A stretch of 64,000 bases of DNA, taken from QIAW01 sp035487295. Its GTDB lineage: Bacteria; Acidobacteriota; Terriglobia; Terriglobales; Acidobacteriaceae. The notes beneath the pieces were generated by a model. The model searched no databases. It was not told where the DNA came from and worked only from the letters and a program-made list of their open reading frames with translations. Positions 49,852 through 64,000 of the stretch are shown here, piece by piece. The position numbers were made by a program, and so were the translations under genes. The stretch's first letter is position 1; every line of letters starts with the position of its first letter. Location: contig DATHMH010000043.1 in the NCBI GenBank assembly GCA_035487295.1, positions 210,200 through 274,199 of the forward strand, given 5' to 3'.

Positions 49852-50468
49852 AAGCAGTTAAGAGTATGAGAAACGGCCCTAAGCTGCAAGTTGCGAAGGA
49901 AACAGAAGGCCCAACCGCGGAGGCGTGGAGAAAACCTGTTTCGCCGCGGATTTACACAAAATGTTTTTTGGTTTGGGCTGGGATTGAGGAGTGAGTACCC
50001 ACCCCCCCTTGCTCAGCTAGGGTCCCTCTATTAAGCCTTTTATATTCAATAACATGCGGCGCATAAAAAATATGCCGCAAGGGTTCGTATTGGCTATCTT
50101 CAAGCCTTGCGGCGCCGAAAAATCGATGAGGAACACTTTGCCAGAGGACACCGGCGTATCGAGTTGTCAAGGAACAATTCTGAACAGCACTGAGCTATGC
50201 GTTTTCGAGGCAAGAAACCTGAAACACACCTCGAGGCCTATGATGGCACGAAGTGGGCACAGGATTAACCATGTGATATCACCCACAAAGAAAGTTGAGT
50301 TTTTTGGCGATTCGCACTTTCAGAATCGTCGCAACCTGCGCGAGTCCTTCTGAAAATGCCTTGACACGACCTGTCAACCCAAGCATTCTTGGGGGCTTTC
50401 GACTCGGGCATTTGTCCTCCCACCCCATCCCTCGGCTCAAGATGACAGGTGCAAAAGGGAATTGAGCA
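49852..50468. other. 617-bp intergenic region, no gene, several hairpins and an operator-like motif
   Basis: The plus-strand ORF at 50054-50353 has no RBS or recognisable domain. Seen instead: TGCGGC/GCCGCA around an A-rich loop (about 50053-50077), GCAAGG/CCTTGC, TTGACA-N5-TGTCAA (50361-50377), and CCCAAG-CATT-CTTGGG (about 50378-50393). The two strong genes around are both on the minus strand, so promoters for the yihY gene may lie in the first part. Confidence 0.35.
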
Positions 50469-50498
50469 AAAACGCGGGCCCTTGCAAGCCCGCGTTTT
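50469..50498 (-). terminator. rpoC terminator
   Basis: AAAACGCGGGC (50469-50479) and GCCCGCGTTTT (50488-50498), 11-bp perfect stem with an 8-nt loop and T-rich end on the minus strand, 30 bp after the rpoC stop. It looks bidirectional. Confidence 0.85.
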
Positions 50499-50505
50499 GG
50501 CTAAT

Positions 50506-50526
50506 GTTGAGTGCTGACTGCTGACT
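50506..50526. repeat. heptamer tandem repeat GCTGACT x3
   Basis: GTTGAGT-GCTGACT-GCTGACT-GCTA, running into the rpoC stop codon; it sits between the stop and the terminator. Confidence 0.75.
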
Positions 50527-50527
50527 G

Positions 50528-54748
<4,221 letters not shown>

Positions 54749-54771
54749 AAACGGCCTCCGGATCGGTTGCC

Positions 54772-54798
54772 AGAGCCGGGCGGTGAATGCCCGGCTCT
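54772..54798. other. strong hairpin in the rpoB-rpoC gap
   Basis: AGAGCCGGGC (54772-54781) and GCCCGGCTCT (54789-54798), 10-bp perfect stem, 7-nt loop, 24 bp upstream of the rpoC start. The T-run (ATTTTTT) is on the plus strand, so on the rpoBC transcript it is not a terminator; it could be an RNA-processing site or a terminator of antisense transcription. Confidence 0.5.
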
Positions 54799-54857
54799 CC
54801 GATTAATTTTTTCTTTCGCCTTGTCCGGAAGCAATTCAGGCGAAAGAACGAATCTTG

Positions 54858-54887
54858 ATCTGCGTTTATCCGCGTTCATCCGCGGCG
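54858..54887. repeat. decamer repeat ATCNGCGTTN x3
   Basis: ATCTGCGTTT-ATCCGCGTTC-ATCCGCGGCG, period 10, in the rpoB-rpoC gap just after the rpoB stop. Confidence 0.75.
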
Positions 54888-54898
54888 AAAAACTGCTC

Positions 54899-59374
<4,476 letters not shown>

Positions 59375-59736
59375 TGGTAATAAATCCTTGTCAACTCAGG
59401 CGAAAACCCGAGTCACTTTAAAGACCGCGAACCACCCTCGGGCGTCGCGGTGAAAACCCACAGGTCGTTGCAGCGCGTTTGGACTTAAAAATGCAGCAAC
59501 GCTCGCGGAGACGTATTTCCCCGCAAGCGCCACATGATGCACTTGGCTCCAAGTCGAGATTTATTTGTTAACGCGCAGTTTGAAACCAGTCGGTTGAGAG
59601 GACGTCCCACCCTGGTCAGCAGGCCGTCGTAAATTTATTGTAACAGAATTCCCAAAGCTGCGTACGCTGCAAATGCCGCCCAAAGCGTCAAATTGAGCCA
59701 TCGGAGTAACCTCCCGATGGCCCACGATTTGGACAT
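59375..59736. other. 362-bp rplL-rpoB spacer with attenuator-type hairpin
   Basis: No gene. GCCATCGG (59697-59704) and CCGATGGC (59714-59721) form a hairpin on the transcript just after the rplL stop, followed by TCAATTTG. Such a hairpin commonly attenuates transcription between rplL and rpoB, which gives the excess of ribosomal protein over RNA polymerase. The rest contains several GC-rich segments around CGCGGTGAAAACCC and GCAGCGCG, with no further assignment. Confidence 0.55.
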
Positions 59737-60120
59737 TTACTTCACTTCGACGGTTGCGCCGGCTTCGGCAAACTTCTTCTTGATGGTCTCAGCCTCTTCC
59801 TTGCTGACACCTTCTTTAACGGTCTTGGGCGCGCCATCAACCAGGTCTTTGGCTTCTTTCAATCCCAGGCTGGTGACCTCGCGTACCGCCTTGATAACAT
59901 TGATCTTATTAGCTCCGGTACTCGTCAGAACGACGCTGAATTCGGTCTTTTCCTCAACCGCCGCTGCCCCGCCCGGGGCCGCGCCGCCGCCGGCCACTAC
60001 GACCGGGGCCGCTGCCGCTGCCGAGACGCCTAGACGCTCTTCCAGCTTCTTGACGAGCTGGGCCGCGTCGAGCAGGCTCAACCCTACGATTTGTTCTTCC
60101 AGTTGCTGTAAATCAGCCAT
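59737..60120 (-). CDS. rplL: 50S ribosomal protein L7/L12
   Basis: 127 residues; forms the flexible L7/L12 stalk that recruits translation GTPases. N-terminal dimerisation part ADLQQLEEQIVGLSLLDAAQLV, Ala/Gly hinge (AAAPVVVAGGGAAPGGAA), and the C-terminal domain (EFSVVLTSTGANKINVIKAVRE, GLKEAKDLVDGAPK, VKEGVSKEEAETIKKKFAEAGA). It is followed by an attenuator-like hairpin and preceded by a REP-like element, in the rplJL-rpoBC order. Confidence 0.99.
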   Translation of the reverse strand: MADLQQLEEQIVGLSLLDAAQLVKKLEERLGVSAAAAAPVVVAGGGAAPGGAAAVEEKTEFSVVLTSTGANKINVIKAVREVTSLGLKEAKDLVDGAPKTVKEGVSKEEAETIKKKFAEAGATVEVK

Positions 60121-60275
60121 GTTGTTTCTCCCAAAATTTGAATTTGTGCTGATGAGCCCTTCCGTTCTCTCGGCTTCCGTTGCGCCCAGACCGCGCGCCG
60201 TAGAACTTTATTGACTCTGAACCCGTTGCCAGAACAGCGCACCACCCGCCCTGACGAAATTTTCTGCTTTGAAAG

Positions 60276-60328
60276 GGCACGGCTTCAGCCGTGCCGTCAA
60301 ACGCTTCCCAAATCGGGGCTTTAGCCCC
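60276..60328. repeat. REP-like twin hairpins between rplJ and rplL
   Basis: GGCACGGC-TTCA-GCCGTGCC (60276-60295, 8-bp stem, tetraloop) and GGGGCT-TT-AGCCCC (60315-60328). The GGCTTCAGCC and GGGGCTTTAGCCCC words match repeat motifs seen elsewhere in the window (1690, 21960). They occupy the 220-bp rplJ-rplL gap, where these two genes are usually close. Confidence 0.6.
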
Positions 60329-60340
60329 TGAGGAAACGCC

Positions 60341-60874
60341 CTATGCTTCCTTAAACTTCTTCTTTTCCACGCCCTGGTTCAGCACTACAGCTACATCGCG
60401 GCCTACGGCATTCATGACCGTAACCAGGCGTTGCGCCGGAGCGTTGATGAGGAACAGGAGCTTGGAGTAAATCTCTTCCTTCGCCGGCATGCTGGCCAGC
60501 GCTTCGATTTCCTTGATGGAAATGGCGCGGCCTTCGACAACGCCGGCTTTGAAGGTAAATTCCGGGTTGTCCTTGGCATACTTGGTCAGCGCCTTGGCCA
60601 GCGCCACCGGATCGCCTTCAGTGGTTGCTACCGAGGTCACGCCGTTGAGGTTCTTCAGGCCCTCCTCGATTGCGGTGCCCTTGGCGGCGCGTGTAGCCAG
60701 CGTATTCTTGACCACGCGGTAGCGGCCGCCCGCCGAGCGCACCGATTTGCGCAGCTCAAAATCCTGCGCCACCGTCAGCTTGGCAAAGCTGCCTACAATG
60801 GCGCTTTTGACCTTCTTAAAGTCGGCGCCCATTTTTTCGACTTGCTCAATCTTTTTTGCTTTGGTTACGGCCAT
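60341..60874 (-). CDS. rplJ: 50S ribosomal protein L10
   Basis: 177 residues; base of the L7/L12 stalk, binds 23S rRNA and the L12 dimers through its C-terminal helix. Visible: AVTKAKKIEQVEKMGADFKKVKS, LRKSVRSAGGRYRVVKNTLA, GDPVALAKALTKYAKDN, and RLVTVMNAVGRDVAVVLNQGVEKKK. The length is normal. It is translated after rplA, with a 63-bp gap; the usual L10 leader for L10-L12 autoregulation would lie there, but was not analysed further. Confidence 0.99.
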   Translation of the reverse strand: MAVTKAKKIEQVEKMGADFKKVKSAIVGSFAKLTVAQDFELRKSVRSAGGRYRVVKNTLATRAAKGTAIEEGLKNLNGVTSVATTEGDPVALAKALTKYAKDNPEFTFKAGVVEGRAISIKEIEALASMPAKEEIYSKLLFLINAPAQRLVTVMNAVGRDVAVVLNQGVEKKKFKEA

Positions 60875-60937
60875 CTTCTTTTCCTCAGCGCCTTATGCGC
60901 TTCAAAAATCTGTTTACCGAACTTGATCAGCCAACCT

Positions 60938-61645
60938 CTAGGCCTTGGCTGCTGCTTCCACCGCCGAAATATCGATCAGGATGCCCGGACCCATGGTGGA
61001 AGAAAGCGTCACACCTTTAATGTATTTGCCCTTGGCTGCCGCGGGCTTCGCCTTGATCACGCTGGTCAGCACCACGGTGGCGTTCTCCACCAGCTTGTCG
61101 GGCGTGAAAGATATCTTGCCCACGGGCACATGCACCAGCGCGGTCTTGTCGGTGCGGAACTCGACCTTACCGGCCTTGATTTCGGTCACAGCCTTGGCCA
61201 CGTCATTGGTTACGGTGCCGGTTTTGGGGTTGGGCATCAGGCCGCGCGGCCCCAGCACTTTACCCAGCTTGCCCACAGACTTCATCATGTCGGGCGTGGC
61301 GATGACGGCGTCAAAGTCGCTCCAGTTTTCTTTCTGGATCTTCTCCACCATGTCTTCGCCGCCCACAAAGTCAGCGCCTGCGTTGCGCGCGTCCTGAAAT
61401 TTGTCTGCTCCCACGATGGCCAGCACTTTTTTGGATTTACCCAAACCATGCGGCAGCACTACCGTGCCGCGCACCATCTGGTCGGCATGCTTGGGGTCTA
61501 CCCCAAGACGCATTGTGACTTCCACAGTCTCGTCAAATTTCGCGTATTTGACCTTCTGCAGGAGAGGCACCGCTTCGTTCAGCGCATAAGAGCGCCTCTC
61601 GATCGCGGTACGTGCTTTGGTAATATTTTTCCCTGATTTACGCAT
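60938..61645 (-). CDS. rplA: 50S ribosomal protein L1
   Basis: 235 residues from the ATG at 61645 (MRKSGKNITKARTAIERRSYAL). An upstream in-frame start at 61681 adds an unlikely N-terminus. L1 binds 23S rRNA at the stalk on the E-site side and represses its own mRNA. Motifs: DETVEVTMRLGVDPKHADQMV, RGTVVLPHGLGKSKKVLAIV, VLGPRGLMPNPKTGTVTNDVAKAV and GKISFTPDKLVENATVVLTSVI. Follows rplK by 64 bp. Confidence 0.99.
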   Translation of the reverse strand: MRKSGKNITKARTAIERRSYALNEAVPLLQKVKYAKFDETVEVTMRLGVDPKHADQMVRGTVVLPHGLGKSKKVLAIVGADKFQDARNAGADFVGGEDMVEKIQKENWSDFDAVIATPDMMKSVGKLGKVLGPRGLMPNPKTGTVTNDVAKAVTEIKAGKVEFRTDKTALVHVPVGKISFTPDKLVENATVVLTSVIKAKPAAAKGKYIKGVTLSSTMGPGILIDISAVEAAAKA

Positions 61646-61709
61646 TTGTTTTCGACCTTCCGTCTTCCACCGCTCATTCACCGTTACGAATGGCCGTGGT
61701 ATTTAAAAA

Positions 61710-62144
61710 TCAAGCAACTACATCAATTCCCATGGAGCGCGCTGTTCCCTTCACGCTCTTGATCGCCGCATCGAGAGAAGCGGCGTTCAGGTCGGGCAGC
61801 TTCTGCTTGGCAATGTCGGCAATCTGCTTTTCGGTGACCTTGCCGACTTTGTCCTTGTTGGGGACGCCTGACCCTTTGGCGATTCCGGCGGCGCGCTTGA
61901 GCAAGATCGAAGCCGGCGGCGTCTTGGTGATAAAGGTAAACGAGCGGTCGCTATAGACCGAGATCACCACTGGGATAATCAGCCCGTCGAGCTCTTTCGC
62001 CGAAGTCTTTGCATTGAACTGCTTGCAAAACTCCATGATGTTGACCTGCGCCTGTCCCAGCGCGGGACCAACCGGCGGCGCCGGCGTTGCCTTGCCTGCC
62101 GCGATTTGCAACTTCACTTGTCCTGTAACCTTCTTAACCGCCAT
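61710..62144 (-). CDS. rplK: 50S ribosomal protein L11
   Basis: 144 residues; with 23S rRNA it forms the GTPase-associated centre and is the thiostrepton/RelA-relevant protein. N-terminus QVKLQIAAGKATPAPPVGPALGQAQVNIMEF is diagnostic (split by the start at MAVKKVTG). Further segments are IPVVISVYSDRSFTFITKTPPAS, KDKVGKVTEKQIADIAKQKLPD and AKSVKGTARSMGIDV-like AIKSVKGTARSMGIDVVA. Follows nusG by 66 bp in the standard order. Confidence 0.99.
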   Translation of the reverse strand: MAVKKVTGQVKLQIAAGKATPAPPVGPALGQAQVNIMEFCKQFNAKTSAKELDGLIIPVVISVYSDRSFTFITKTPPASILLKRAAGIAKGSGVPNKDKVGKVTEKQIADIAKQKLPDLNAASLDAAIKSVKGTARSMGIDVVA

Positions 62145-62210
62145 AAGTCCTGATCCTTAAATTATTTTTCGTAGAGACGAGATTTGCTGCGTCTCTCTTC
62201 TCTAAATGCC

Positions 62211-62831
62211 CTATGCGACTTTCTCTACCTGCCCGAACTCAAGTTCCACCGGCGTAGCGCGGCCAAAAATCGTGACCATGACCTTCAAGGTCTCGCGGTC
62301 TTCATTCACTTCATCTACCACGCCGTTAAAGTTCGCAAACGGGCCTTCGGTGATGCGCACCGATTCATTTTTCTCGAACTTGACCCTGAGCTTGGGCTTA
62401 TCTTTGCCGGTCGAGACCCGGTAAACGATCTGGTTGACCTCATCCGGGCTGAGCGGCGCCGGATGCTGCGCGTTTCCCAAAAAGCCGGTCACGCGGGGCG
62501 TGGACTTGATCAGGTGCCACACGTTGTCATCCAGGTCCATCTCCACCAGAACGTAGCCGGGATAAAACATCTGCTCGCTGGTATATTTTTTCCCGCCACG
62601 CATCTGGGTGACGGTCTCGGTGGGAATCACCACCTTGCCGATTTTTTCCTGCAAACCAAATGCCTGTACGCGCGATTCCAGCGACTCTTTCACCTTGCGC
62701 TCGAACCCGGAGTAGGTGTGGATGATGTACCACCTGAAGTTCGGATTGCTTGGCGGCAACTGTTCTGGCGCAGATGCGCCCGCGCCCTGTTGCTCGGCAT
62801 CTTTCGCGTTCGATTTGGTTTCTTCGCTCAT
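62211..62831 (-). CDS. nusG: transcription termination/antitermination factor NusG
   Basis: 206 residues from the ATG at 62831, just after the secE stop (1-bp gap); an upstream ATG-like at 62861 lies inside secE. NGN domain: FRWYIIHTYSGFERKVKESL, VIPTETVTQMRGGKKYTSEQMFYPGYVLVEM, VTGFLGN. C-terminal KOW domain: VRITEGPFANFNGVVDEVNED and LKVMVTIFGRATPVELEFGQV. It binds RNA polymerase beta' and couples it to Rho and the ribosome. A Gln/Ala/Pro-rich N-terminal extension of about 25 residues is present. Confidence 0.98.
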   Translation of the reverse strand: MSEETKSNAKDAEQQGAGASAPEQLPPSNPNFRWYIIHTYSGFERKVKESLESRVQAFGLQEKIGKVVIPTETVTQMRGGKKYTSEQMFYPGYVLVEMDLDDNVWHLIKSTPRVTGFLGNAQHPAPLSPDEVNQIVYRVSTGKDKPKLRVKFEKNESVRITEGPFANFNGVVDEVNEDRETLKVMVTIFGRATPVELEFGQVEKVA

Positions 62832-62832
62832 G

Positions 62833-63096
62833 TCAGTGCTTTGCAAAATAGTCGAATACATAATTCACGCCGTGCCCCAGCAGGTAGTCCACGATGGCGA
62901 AGTACGCGCCGAATATGGCCACCGTGACAATCACGACGATCGTGGTGGCGCGAACTTCTTTGGGGGATGGACGAGAGACATGCCTCATCTCATTGCGCAC
63001 ATCGCTCAAAAAACTGCGGGTGCGCATGGGGAACGACTTCAGTTTCGCCCCAATGCCCTCGCCTTCATAATTTGCCGCTATTGCCGACTTCGCCAT
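62833..63096 (-). CDS. secE: preprotein translocase subunit SecE
   Basis: 87 residues; single-span subunit of the SecYEG channel that clamps SecY. Visible: KLKSFPMRTRSFLSDVRNEMRHVSRPSPKEVRATTIVVIVTVAIFGAYFAIVDYLLGHGV (family pattern of VxxEMxxVxxPxxxE then one membrane helix at about 50-72). The order tuf-rpmG-trnW-secE-nusG is the classical one. Stop is one base before the nusG start. Confidence 0.97.
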   Translation of the reverse strand: MAKSAIAANYEGEGIGAKLKSFPMRTRSFLSDVRNEMRHVSRPSPKEVRATTIVVIVTVAIFGAYFAIVDYLLGHGVNYVFDYFAKH

Positions 63097-63155
63097 GCGA
63101 ATCCTACTTTTCTTTGTGGACCCAGCCGCCTCCGGCCGTGTCTGTTAATAAATTC

Positions 63156-63231
63156 TGGCAGGGGCGGAGGGATTCGAACCCCCAAGTCCGGTTTTGGAGA
63201 CCGGCAGTTTAGCCGTTGAGCTTACGCCCCT
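63156..63231 (-). tRNA. trnW: tRNA-Trp (CCA)
   Basis: 76-nt cloverleaf on the minus strand with encoded CCA: acceptor AGGGGCG/CGCCCCT with G73, D arm, anticodon stem CCGGT/ACCGG with loop CTCCAAA (anticodon CCA), T arm GGGGG-TTCGAAT-CCCTC. It lies between rpmG and secE, as in most bacteria. Confidence 0.98.
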
Positions 63232-63237
63232 CCGTGA

Positions 63238-63327
63238 ATTGATTCATTGGGTGATTTGGTCATTGAGTGATTGCTTCAAGTTTTCTTCAATGACCCAATG
63301 ATTCAATGACCCAATGGCTCAATCCTA
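63238..63327. repeat. ten octamers in two inverted arms, touching the rpmG stop
   Basis: First arm ATTGATTC-ATTGGGTG-ATTTGGTC-ATTGAGTG-ATTGCTTC (63238-63277). Second arm CAATGACC-CAATGATT-CAATGACC-CAATGGCT-CAATCCTA (63288-63327). The arms are roughly complementary, giving an about 40-bp imperfect hairpin with a 10-nt loop between trnW and rpmG; the last unit includes the rpmG stop. Confidence 0.8.
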
Positions 63328-63474
63328 CTTCACTTCTTTATGCGGCGTGTGCTTCCGGCACTTGCGACAGAACTTGCTGAATTCCAGACGCTCGGTCGTG
63401 GTCTTCTTGTTCTTGGTCGTCGAGTAATTCCGGTCCTTACACTCGCCACATTGCAATGTAACAATTTCACGCAT
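63325..63474 (-). CDS. rpmG: 50S ribosomal protein L33
   Basis: 49 residues: MREIVTLQCGECKDRNYST, TKNKKTTTERLEFSKFC, RKCRKHTPHKEVK. Too short for a standard ORF list. Two CxxC pairs (CGEC, CRKC) show the zinc-binding form of L33, which is replaced by a zinc-free paralog in some bacteria under zinc limitation. It lies in its usual place between tuf and trnW. Confidence 0.97.
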   Translation of the reverse strand: MREIVTLQCGECKDRNYSTTKNKKTTTERLEFSKFCRKCRKHTPHKEVK

Positions 63475-63562
63475 AACCGCTCTCTTCTTGACTCGTCCCC
63501 GAGGGGACTTATCCTAAAAATTCTTGCCGGCCCGTAAGAACCTTGCTCTCCGGCTTTTCCCG

Positions 63563-63589
63563 ATCCGTGTAATCCGCGCAATCCGCAGT
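63563..63589. repeat. period-9 repeat ATCCGNGNA x3
   Basis: ATCCGTGTA-ATCCGCGCA-ATCCGCAGT, in the tuf-rpmG gap, close in words to the decamer family. Confidence 0.55.
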
Positions 63590-63606
63590 AAGCTTTTGCT
63601 TCTTGT

Positions 63607-64000
63607 TTACGCCAGGATCTCGCTGATCGTCCCCGCCCCTACCGTCCTGCCGCCTTCGCGGATGGCGAACCGCAATCCCTTCTCCATCGCCACCGGCGTG
63701 ATCAGCTCAATCGTCAGCGCCACGTTGTCCCCGGGCATCACCATCTCCGTCCCGCCCGGCAGCTCCGCCACTCCCGTCACGTCCGTCGTCCGGAAGTAGA
63801 ACTGCGGCCGGTAGCCCTTGAAGAATGGCGTATGCCTTCCGCCTTCTTCCTTGGTCAATACGTAAACTTCCGCCTTGAACTTGGTGTGCGGCTTGATCGA
63901 ACCCGGCTTGCACAGCACCATGCCGCGCTCCACGTCTTCCTTCGCCGTGCCGCGCAGCAGCAAGCCCGCGTTGTCGCCCGCCATGCCTTCATCCAACTGC
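63607..64000 (-). CDS. tuf: elongation factor Tu (partial, 5' part outside window)
   Basis: The last 130 or so residues (domains 2-3 end): RGTAKEDVERGMVLCKPGSIKPHTKFKAEVYVL as family motif segments, GGRHTPFFKGYRPQFYFRTTDVTG, MPGDNVALTIELITPVAMEKGLRFAIREGGRTVGAG. The GTPase domain is beyond the window end. EF-Tu delivers aminoacyl-tRNA to the ribosome. Gene order (tuf, rpmG, trnW, secE) is standard. Confidence 0.98.
   Translation of the reverse strand, partial: QLDEGMAGDNAGLLLRGTAKEDVERGMVLCKPGSIKPHTKFKAEVYVLTKEEGGRHTPFFKGYRPQFYFRTTDVTGVAELPGGTEMVMPGDNVALTIELITPVAMEKGLRFAIREGGRTVGAGTISEILA

Noticed and set aside
50054..50353. 99-residue ORF in the yihY-rpoC gap
   Set aside because: No RBS, no domain, unusual Cys/Ser/Arg composition and hairpins in the same bases.
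60431..61636. 401-residue plus-strand ORF opposite rplJ and rplA
   Set aside because: Spans two conserved ribosomal genes in antisense; shadow.

Overview
The window looks like chromosomal DNA from an Acidobacteriota (Terriglobia/Koribacter-like) bacterium. This is inferred from protein families and not from a database search. The indications are a VWFA-related protein of the type common in Acidobacteria, TonB, sortilin/BNR-Ig and CarboxypepD_reg-type secreted proteins, a hopanoid-type glycosyltransferase, moderately high G+C, and many intergenic short-period repeats.

Layout. 1-1.5 kb: end of a multi-receiver signalling protein, a single-domain response regulator and a REC-PilZ regulator. 1.6-6.7 kb: a TIR-bounded MITE-like element, a giant secreted BNR/Ig-like protein, and a small gene overlapped by a signal-peptide gene broken by an in-frame amber codon. 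7-14.5 kb: VWFA-related protein, GntR regulator, receiver protein, TonB-like protein, a decayed tyrosine recombinase and a LolA-like secreted protein. 14.6-15.0 kb: RNase P RNA (rnpB, minus strand). 15.3-27 kb: HpnI-like glycosyltransferase, then a long minus-strand housekeeping block (arginase, AsnRS, sugar isomerase, gamma-glutamyltransferase, YjbR, HtrA, CoaE, FolD, TrpE). 27-39.4 kb, plus strand: L,D-transpeptidase, a 60-residue membrane protein, an SPFH protein, a compact operon (secreted protein, orphan peptide-type solute-binding protein, NtrY-like kinase, NtrC-like regulator), a HEAT-repeat protein and a beta carbonic anhydrase. 39.5-50 kb: a CAU-anticodon tRNA, DUF2252 protein, ribosomal protein S1, small CarboxypepD-like and LysW-like proteins, M28 peptidase, a rhomboid homologue lacking both catalytic residues, pyruvate kinase and a BrkB-type membrane protein. 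50.5-64 kb: the classical tuf-rpmG-trnW-secE-nusG-rplKAJL-rpoBC block on the minus strand, cut inside tuf at the window edge.

The gene content is mostly core metabolism and information processing with two signalling islands. No CRISPR array, prophage or complete insertion sequence was seen. The most unusual feature is a set of about 25 intergenic tracts made of 3-10 degenerate copies of 7-, 8- or 10-bp words (for example CTGGCAA, GCTGAGT, CTGAGAA, AGCTNCA, CAATGACC, ATCNGCGTTN). They often abut or overlap stop codons and fill much of the intergenic space. Other notable features are the catalytically dead rhomboid, the permease-less solute-binding protein/NtrY/NtrC operon, a hairpin with a start codon inside its stem, and an orphan terminator upstream of rpsA.
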